Below are positions 58,870 to 64,000 of a stretch of 64,000 bases of DNA, one piece after another. The DNA comes from Streptococcus sp. S784/96/1. Lineage in GTDB: Bacteria; Bacillota; Bacilli; Lactobacillales; Streptococcaceae. Position 1 is the first letter of the stretch. Every line of letters starts with the position of its first letter. The stretch covers positions 1-64,000 of the forward strand of contig NZ_CACVCC010000008.1 of the NCBI RefSeq assembly GCF_902729355.1, given 5' to 3'. A program made the translations under genes and the position numbers. The notes beneath the pieces were generated by a model. The model did no database searches. It was given only the letters and a program-made list of their open reading frames with translations, and was not told the origin of the DNA.

Positions 58870-59790
58870 ATGACAAAACAAAATACGATGAAGACGAGGA
58901 AGACACAGCGACAACGGTTTATTTTCCTTTTCTTATTACCGACGTTAGCTTGTTTTTTCCTGTTTTATTTCTACTCAGTTGTGACAATTTTTGCAACTTC
59001 CTTTACCAAATGGGATTACACAAACCTAACAAATCCAGAGTTTTTAGGTTTTGACAACCTCTTTGCTAACTATAAATATATATTTACAGAGTATCCGTTT
59101 TTTAAAGAAGCTCTCCGTAACTCTATCGTATGGGCAATTATTGGTGTTGTTGTACAGGTACCTCTTGCTTTAACGGTAGCAATTGCTCTATCTAAAAAGT
59201 TACCTGGATGGAAGGTATCACGCAATCTTTATATTATACCAAGCATCATTTCTAGTGCTGCAATGGGTTTGATTTTCCTTCAAATTTATAATCCGAACTA
59301 TGGTGTTGTTAATCAAATTATTCGCTTGTTCAATCCTAATTTTACAGATGCAGTTTTGTTGACACCTGGATTAAATATTATTGCGATGACTTGTGCTTAT
59401 ATTTTCTTTGCTGGAACATCAACAATTATGATTTTAGGTCAAATTTTTGCTATTCCACAAGAAATTCAAGAAGCTGCAATACTGGATGGTATTTCAGGAT
59501 GGAGAAGAGAGTGGTATATTACCATTCCAATGATTAAAGAAACTATCAAAACGGTATCTGTCATGGCTGCTACATCTGGTTTCTTACTATACAATGAAGT
59601 ATTCTTCTTAACAAACGGTGCAGCAGGTACGAAAAGTATTAGTTTTATCATTCGTGAACTAGCAGTATCAAGTTCTAGGACACAATATGCTCGTGCTAAC
59701 ACGATTGGCGTCATTCAGATTTTAGGTGGTATGTTGATTATTCTTTGTATCAACCTGATTTATAGTGAGCGTAAATCACGGAAAGGATAA
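58870..59790 (+). CDS. ABC sugar transporter permease (MsmF type)
   Basis: 306-aa CUT1 permease with six hydrophobic helices. The cytoplasmic EAA loop is typical: QEIQEAAILDGISGWRREWY followed by ITIPMI (about residues 196-222), which docks the ATPase. N-terminal FIFLFLLPTLACFFLFYFYSVV is the first helix. GGTAAGAACG is a weak ribosome binding site. Forms the heterodimeric channel with the next gene. Confidence 0.93.
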   Translation: MTKQNTMKTRKTQRQRFIFLFLLPTLACFFLFYFYSVVTIFATSFTKWDYTNLTNPEFLGFDNLFANYKYIFTEYPFFKEALRNSIVWAIIGVVVQVPLALTVAIALSKKLPGWKVSRNLYIIPSIISSAAMGLIFLQIYNPNYGVVNQIIRLFNPNFTDAVLLTPGLNIIAMTCAYIFFAGTSTIMILGQIFAIPQEIQEAAILDGISGWRREWYITIPMIKETIKTVSVMAATSGFLLYNEVFFLTNGAAGTKSISFIIRELAVSSSRTQYARANTIGVIQILGGMLIILCINLIYSERKSRKG

Positions 59791-59793
59791 GTT

Positions 59794-60633
59794 ATGGATA
59801 GCAAGATTAATGGATTATCAAAAACAGGCAAATTGATTATTTATATTTATATGGCTATTACCTGTGTTTTATCAGTTTTTCCGATATTGTGGATATTCTT
59901 ATCTTCGATGAAAGCTGATCCGATGAAAAATCCAGGAATTAGTCTCCCAACGGACTGGAGTTTTGAAGGTTACATTAAGGTTTTCACAGAATTACATGTA
60001 CTAGATTACTTTTGGAATAGTTTCAAAGTAGTCTCTCTCTCTGTGCTAATTAGCATTATTATGATTTCCATGTCATCGTATGTTATTGCTCGTATGGAGT
60101 TTCGTGGTAAAAAGATTATTACCGCCATGCTTTATTCAACGTTGTTTATCCCAGCAACAGCTATGACATTCCCTGTCTATCGTCTAGTTAATACTCTAGG
60201 AATTTATAATACTCCAGTAGCCTTGATTTTTGTCTATTCATGTAGTGGTATTGCAATGAGTTTCTTCATTATTAAAAACTACTTTGCAATTATTCCAAAG
60301 GAATTAGAAGAGGCGGCTGAAATTGATGGGGCTAGTTATGCTCAGACATTTTGGAAAATCATGTTGCCGATTGCAAGACCTGGTATTTTAACTGCTGCAG
60401 TATTGGCATTCATTAATAACTGGAATGAATATTATTGGGCGTCTATGTTAATTATCGATAAGGATGAGTTGACAGTCCCTGCCTTACTGGGTCAGTTTAC
60501 GACCAGTTTCAACACCAATTATAATGGATTGTTCTCAGCGATTGTTGTGATTATCTTACCGCCAATTTTACTTTTTGCATTTGCAAGTAAATACTTTATT
60601 GAAGCATTAGGAGGAGGGGCAGTTAAAGGATAA
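59794..60633 (+). CDS. ABC sugar transporter permease (MsmG type)
   Basis: 279-aa second CUT1 permease, six helices. Its EAA motif is KELEEAAEIDGASYAQTFWK then IMLPIARPG (about residues 168-198). The NWNEYYWASMLIIDKDELTVP loop is characteristic of MsmG/UgpE-type subunits. Three bases after the first permease; its stop overlaps the GH29 start by one base (TAATG). Confidence 0.93.
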   Translation: MDSKINGLSKTGKLIIYIYMAITCVLSVFPILWIFLSSMKADPMKNPGISLPTDWSFEGYIKVFTELHVLDYFWNSFKVVSLSVLISIIMISMSSYVIARMEFRGKKIITAMLYSTLFIPATAMTFPVYRLVNTLGIYNTPVALIFVYSCSGIAMSFFIIKNYFAIIPKELEEAAEIDGASYAQTFWKIMLPIARPGILTAAVLAFINNWNEYYWASMLIIDKDELTVPALLGQFTTSFNTNYNGLFSAIVVIILPPILLFAFASKYFIEALGGGAVKG

Positions 60634-61964
60634 TGGAAAATACACTAGAAATCATTAATCAACGTACAGAGTGGTTCCGAGAAGCACGTTTTGGTATGTT
60701 CATTCATTGGGGACTTTATTCAATACTAGGAAAAGGAGAATGGATTCGTAGCCACCAAAAATTATCAATTGAAGATTATCAGCCTTATTTTGAGGCATTC
60801 AATCCGACAAAATATAACCCAAGAGATTGGGCAAAGGCTGCAAAATGTGCAGGCATGAAGTATGTTGTACTGACTGCGAAGCACCATGATGGTTTTTGTT
60901 TGTTTGACTCTGCTTTCACAGAATATAAGTCAACTAACACACCAATTGGCCGAGACTTGGTAAAAGAGTTTGTAGAAGCAGTTCGGGAAGAGGGATTAAA
61001 AGTTGGTCTATATTTCAGTTTGATTGACTGGTATCATAAAGATTTCCCTAAATTTGGCGATCTTAATCATCCAATGAGGGATAATTCTGCTTTCAAAGAT
61101 GAGGTGATTGATTTTGATAATTACCTTACTTTTATGCATAATCAGGTCGAAGAAATTGTCACAAAATATGGGAAGTTAGATATTCTATGGTTTGACTACT
61201 CTTATGAAGAAATGTTTGGTGAAAAATGGCGTGCTACCGAATTGATAAAAATGGTTCGTAAACATCAACCGGATGTGATTGTTGATAATCGTTTAGAAAC
61301 TTCAGGGGAAGGATTCGGTAGTATTGTCACAGATCATATTAATCTGTATTCAGGAGATTTTGTAAGTCCAGAACAAATTGTACCTCATGAAGGGATTCGT
61401 AATTACAAAGGCGAGTTTATTCCTTGGGAATTATGTCTAACAATGAACAATAACTGGGCCTATAATCCAACAGATACGTTATATAAACCCTCTAAAGTTT
61501 TAATTAGAAAATTGGTTGAGTGTGTAAGTAAAAACGGTAATATGATTTTGAATGTTGGTCCAGATGCTTTAGGGGTCATAAATGAGGAAAGCATGAGTAT
61601 TCTGGATGACTTCTCTAGTTGGATGAATAAGAACAGTGAATCCATCTATGGTAATGGTTATGCAGAATTACCTAAGCCAGAATGGGGGTATTATACCCAA
61701 AAAGGAAATGTTATTTATGCCCACGTTTTAGAGCAGCCGATTGGTCCGCTTGCCTTAATTGGTTTATCTGAAGACAATATTAAGCGGATGAGTTTTGTTC
61801 ATGATGGAAGTGAAGTAAAAATTTCAAAAAGCTGGACAACGAATGCCTATGAAGGGATTTGCTTTGCCCAGTATGGGGAAGTTCCTCATTTTACTTATCC
61901 TTTGCCGTGCTCTGTTGATAGTGTTATTAAGATTGAATTGAGAGGAACTGATGATGAAAATTGA
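60633..61964 (+). CDS. Alpha-L-fucosidase, GH29, cytoplasmic
   Basis: 443 aa without a signal peptide, so it acts on imported sugars. GH29 features: N-terminal TEWFREARFGMFIHWGLYS, AKHHDGFCLFDS (binding His pair), WYHKDFPKF, the catalytic nucleophile Asp in LDILWFDYSYEEMFG (near 192), and MILNVGPDALG. The C-terminal beta-sandwich is short. It releases L-fucose for fucI. Overlaps the permease by one base and the GH36-like gene by 11-14 bases, tying hydrolysis to uptake. Confidence 0.92.
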   Translation: MENTLEIINQRTEWFREARFGMFIHWGLYSILGKGEWIRSHQKLSIEDYQPYFEAFNPTKYNPRDWAKAAKCAGMKYVVLTAKHHDGFCLFDSAFTEYKSTNTPIGRDLVKEFVEAVREEGLKVGLYFSLIDWYHKDFPKFGDLNHPMRDNSAFKDEVIDFDNYLTFMHNQVEEIVTKYGKLDILWFDYSYEEMFGEKWRATELIKMVRKHQPDVIVDNRLETSGEGFGSIVTDHINLYSGDFVSPEQIVPHEGIRNYKGEFIPWELCLTMNNNWAYNPTDTLYKPSKVLIRKLVECVSKNGNMILNVGPDALGVINEESMSILDDFSSWMNKNSESIYGNGYAELPKPEWGYYTQKGNVIYAHVLEQPIGPLALIGLSEDNIKRMSFVHDGSEVKISKSWTTNAYEGICFAQYGEVPHFTYPLPCSVDSVIKIELRGTDDEN

Positions 61965-63816
61965 AAATCAGCAACTAGCACGTTACTTCAAATTGATTGA
62001 TGGTCAATTTTATACAACTCATATTTTGAACAAACATACGGAGATACCGATTGCTAATAATAGTGAAGAGGAATTCCGTGTGATTTGTTGTGATGGAACA
62101 AATTACTCATCTAAGGACTTTTCTGCACACATTGTCGAAGAAACAGCAGATAGATTATTGATTCACTTCAGTAATCAGGATATTAAGATGAACATCCTCT
62201 ATTCAGCTAGGGAGGATGTCATTTCTAAGCAGGTTACATTGTTCAAAACACTAAAAGAAATAAACTACATTGATGTGGAAGTCTTTGAATTTTCTGATTT
62301 AGAAGGTATTTATTATCCTAAGAAACAAGAAGATATTAAAGAGATGGCTGGCTTCCCTGGGTATTATGTTGAACTTGGGCAACCAATTTATGCCAAAAGT
62401 TTATTTTTAGGTATGGAGTTCCCAATGGGTGAGAACCGTATAGATGGGACTTCTTATTTTTCAAGATATTATATTGGACATCAGTTAGCACATGAAAAAG
62501 AGATTTGGCCATGTGTTATGGGAGCAGCAAAGAATCCTGATAAAATTTCGATTCAAAAAGCCTTTTTCCTTTATATTGAAGGTATCGCACAGCCGAGTTA
62601 TTTCCGAAAGCAATACAATTCATGGTATGACCATATGACGGAAATTGATGAAAAGATTATTTTAGATAGCTTTTCTGAGATTTATCATGGCTTTGAAGAC
62701 AATGGCGTGCATTTAGATGCTTATGTCGTAGATGATGGTTGGTGTGATTATCGGAGTGTTTGGGAGTTTAATGAAAAATTCCCAAGTGAGCTAAAAAATG
62801 TGAAATCACTTGTCAATCGTTTGGGATCTAGCTTGGGACTTTGGATTGGACCAAGGGGCGGATATAATGGTACAGAGGTTACCATGAGTGACTGGTTGTT
62901 AGAGCATCCAGAATTGGGTAGTAAAAATAAATTGTCTAATGATGTGAACCTTGCAGATTTTAACTACCTTAATCGAATGAAATCCAAGATGTTGGAATAC
63001 CAGAAAGCTTACGATATCAGTTATTGGAAAATTGATGGTTGGCTATTAAAACCTGATGCTAAAGACTGTAGTGGTGACTTTGCCATGCATACAATGACAC
63101 CTGTTTACGAATTCTTGATTCAACTCTTGACGGAGTTACGAGAGGAGCGCGGAGATAGAGATTGTTGGTTAAATTTAACCTCCTATGTGAATCCAAGTCC
63201 TTGGTTTTTACAATGGGTTAATAGTTTGTGGATTCAGATTTCTCAAGATGTTGGTTTCACAGAGAATGCGGGTAATGATATTAATAGGATGATTACTTAT
63301 CGTGATATTCAGTACAAAGAATTTTTAGAAAAGCGTGATATTCAATTGCCACTTTGGGCTCTTTATAATCATGAACCAGTATATGCTTCAACTGCACATA
63401 CTTGGTATATGGATCATCAAATGTATGCGACTGTTGAAGAATTTGAAGATTATCTAATGTTTATTGCCACACGAGGAAATGCTTTCTGGGAGTTTCATTA
63501 TTCGTATAGTATGTTTGATGATGAACGTTGGAAAGCTAACGCACGTGCGATAAAATGGATTGAAAATAACTATTCTGTTTTGAAACATAGTAGGAGAATA
63601 GGTGGAGATCCTGAGAAATTTGAAATCTATGGTTATCACTGTCAGCAGCCAGATACAGAAAAGGAAGTTGTATCATTAAGAAATCCATCCAGTGATGCAC
63701 AGGTCATTGAATTGGATGCAAACCATTACCAAATAGTAAGAGCATCAAAAGAGATTAGTGTAGAAGACAATCGGATTTATATGCCTCCATATTCAATTAT
63801 TTTGATGGCAAAATAG
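61951..63816 (+). CDS. GH36-like alpha-galactosidase, cytoplasmic
   Basis: 621 aa, no signal peptide; start ATG 61951 or 61954 after AGAGGA. Beta-sandwich N-terminal domain, then a TIM barrel of the GH36/clan D type: LDAYVVDDGWCDYRS, SSLGLWIGPRGGYN, and the likely nucleophile Asp in DISYWKIDGWLLKPD (near 360). It belongs with the GH36 subgroup found in pneumococcal 'type 2' fucose operons. The inferred job is removing alpha-galactose (or GalNAc) from blood-group-like glycans so that GH29 can reach fucose. It is the last intact gene in the window. Confidence 0.8.
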   Translation: MMKIENQQLARYFKLIDGQFYTTHILNKHTEIPIANNSEEEFRVICCDGTNYSSKDFSAHIVEETADRLLIHFSNQDIKMNILYSAREDVISKQVTLFKTLKEINYIDVEVFEFSDLEGIYYPKKQEDIKEMAGFPGYYVELGQPIYAKSLFLGMEFPMGENRIDGTSYFSRYYIGHQLAHEKEIWPCVMGAAKNPDKISIQKAFFLYIEGIAQPSYFRKQYNSWYDHMTEIDEKIILDSFSEIYHGFEDNGVHLDAYVVDDGWCDYRSVWEFNEKFPSELKNVKSLVNRLGSSLGLWIGPRGGYNGTEVTMSDWLLEHPELGSKNKLSNDVNLADFNYLNRMKSKMLEYQKAYDISYWKIDGWLLKPDAKDCSGDFAMHTMTPVYEFLIQLLTELREERGDRDCWLNLTSYVNPSPWFLQWVNSLWIQISQDVGFTENAGNDINRMITYRDIQYKEFLEKRDIQLPLWALYNHEPVYASTAHTWYMDHQMYATVEEFEDYLMFIATRGNAFWEFHYSYSMFDDERWKANARAIKWIENNYSVLKHSRRIGGDPEKFEIYGYHCQQPDTEKEVVSLRNPSSDAQVIELDANHYQIVRASKEISVEDNRIYMPPYSIILMAK

Positions 63817-63843
63817 AGTTTTATAATTAAAGGAATCTGAAAC

Positions 63844-64000
63844 ATGACAACGTGAAAATTAAATAGCTTATATAAGAAGTATCCTAATAGTGATTTCTAC
63901 TCCGTTGAAGATTTTAACCTTGATATCAAGGTTAAAGAGTTTATTTTCTTTGTAGCTCCTTCAGGATGTGGTAAGTCAACTATTCTATGTATGATTGTTG
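63844..64000 (+). pseudogene. MsmK-like sugar ABC ATPase, early stop, runs off the window
   Basis: The ATG at 63844 after AAAGGAATC begins M-T-T-stop (TGA 63853-63855), yet the same frame continues [20 protein letters not shown] and [22 protein letters not shown] to the window end. This is the N-terminus of MsmK, where the TGA replaces a Leu codon and Walker A is preceded by Ala (FVAPSG) instead of Gly. The frame also carries unusual residues (ILCMIV). It looks like a dying copy of the shared ATPase gene. Translation from a downstream start cannot be ruled out, as the rest is not visible. Confidence 0.75.

Overview
The window reads as chromosomal DNA of a low-GC Firmicute, almost certainly a Streptococcus. 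The gene families, the AGGAG-type ribosome binding sites, the holA, sodA, murD-murG-ftsQ and aro neighbourhoods, and the MsmEFGK-type fucose importer all fit that genus. I do not name a species. No rRNA, tRNA or CRISPR array was seen.

Bases 1 to about 14,550 are an accessory, heavily rearranged region. It holds the 3' end of an IS3-family transposase, two frameshifted ABC permease genes, a frameshifted MobV relaxase with a likely oriT upstream, and a block of palindromes. Next come an aldo/keto reductase/LysR divergent pair, a MerR regulator facing an alpha/beta hydrolase through a 19-bp-spacer operator, a lipoprotein, two anchored or secreted esterase-like proteins beside a TetR regulator, and a broken tyrosine integrase. 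A further broken ABC locus follows, in which an ATPase is fused to an unrelated tail. A 13-bp sequence next to the integrase stop recurs at 2,435-2,447, suggesting the two ends of a decayed integrated element of about 10.6 kb.

Bases 14,600 to 27,000 carry core genes (ybeY, dgkA, cls, an OsmC protein, an AEC transporter, holA, sodA). Between them lie a candidate structured small RNA (17,277-17,428), an islet of a TM2 protein plus three lipoproteins and a WYL regulator between holA and sodA, and a penicillin-binding/beta-lactamase-like gene broken by an exact 17-bp tandem duplication.

Bases 27,000 to 39,700 hold peptidoglycan and division genes (murD, murG, ftsQ/divIB), a C39-like secreted protease, and a VTC-domain/DUF4956/beta-helix lipoprotein locus of unknown function. 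They are followed by fhs, with a likely PurR box, and a lipoteichoic-acid-synthase-like protein. From 39,713 to 50,770 there is a nearly complete shikimate to Phe/Tyr run (aroD, aroE, aroB, aroC, tyrA, aroA, aroK, pheA) with an RlmI-like methyltransferase, a NUDIX hydrolase, a YlbF protein and an LCP-family wall ligase, then rlmD.

Bases 52,700 to 64,000 are a fucose operon: a divergent DeoR regulator, then kinase, isomerase, aldolase, an ABC sugar importer (binding protein and two permeases), an intracellular GH29 alpha-L-fucosidase and an intracellular GH36-like alpha-galactosidase. The inferred job is import of fucosylated oligosaccharides, trimming in the cytoplasm, and conversion of L-fucose to DHAP and lactaldehyde. 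The importer's ATPase would have to come from elsewhere, because the msmK-like gene that begins at 63,844 has a stop as its fourth codon.
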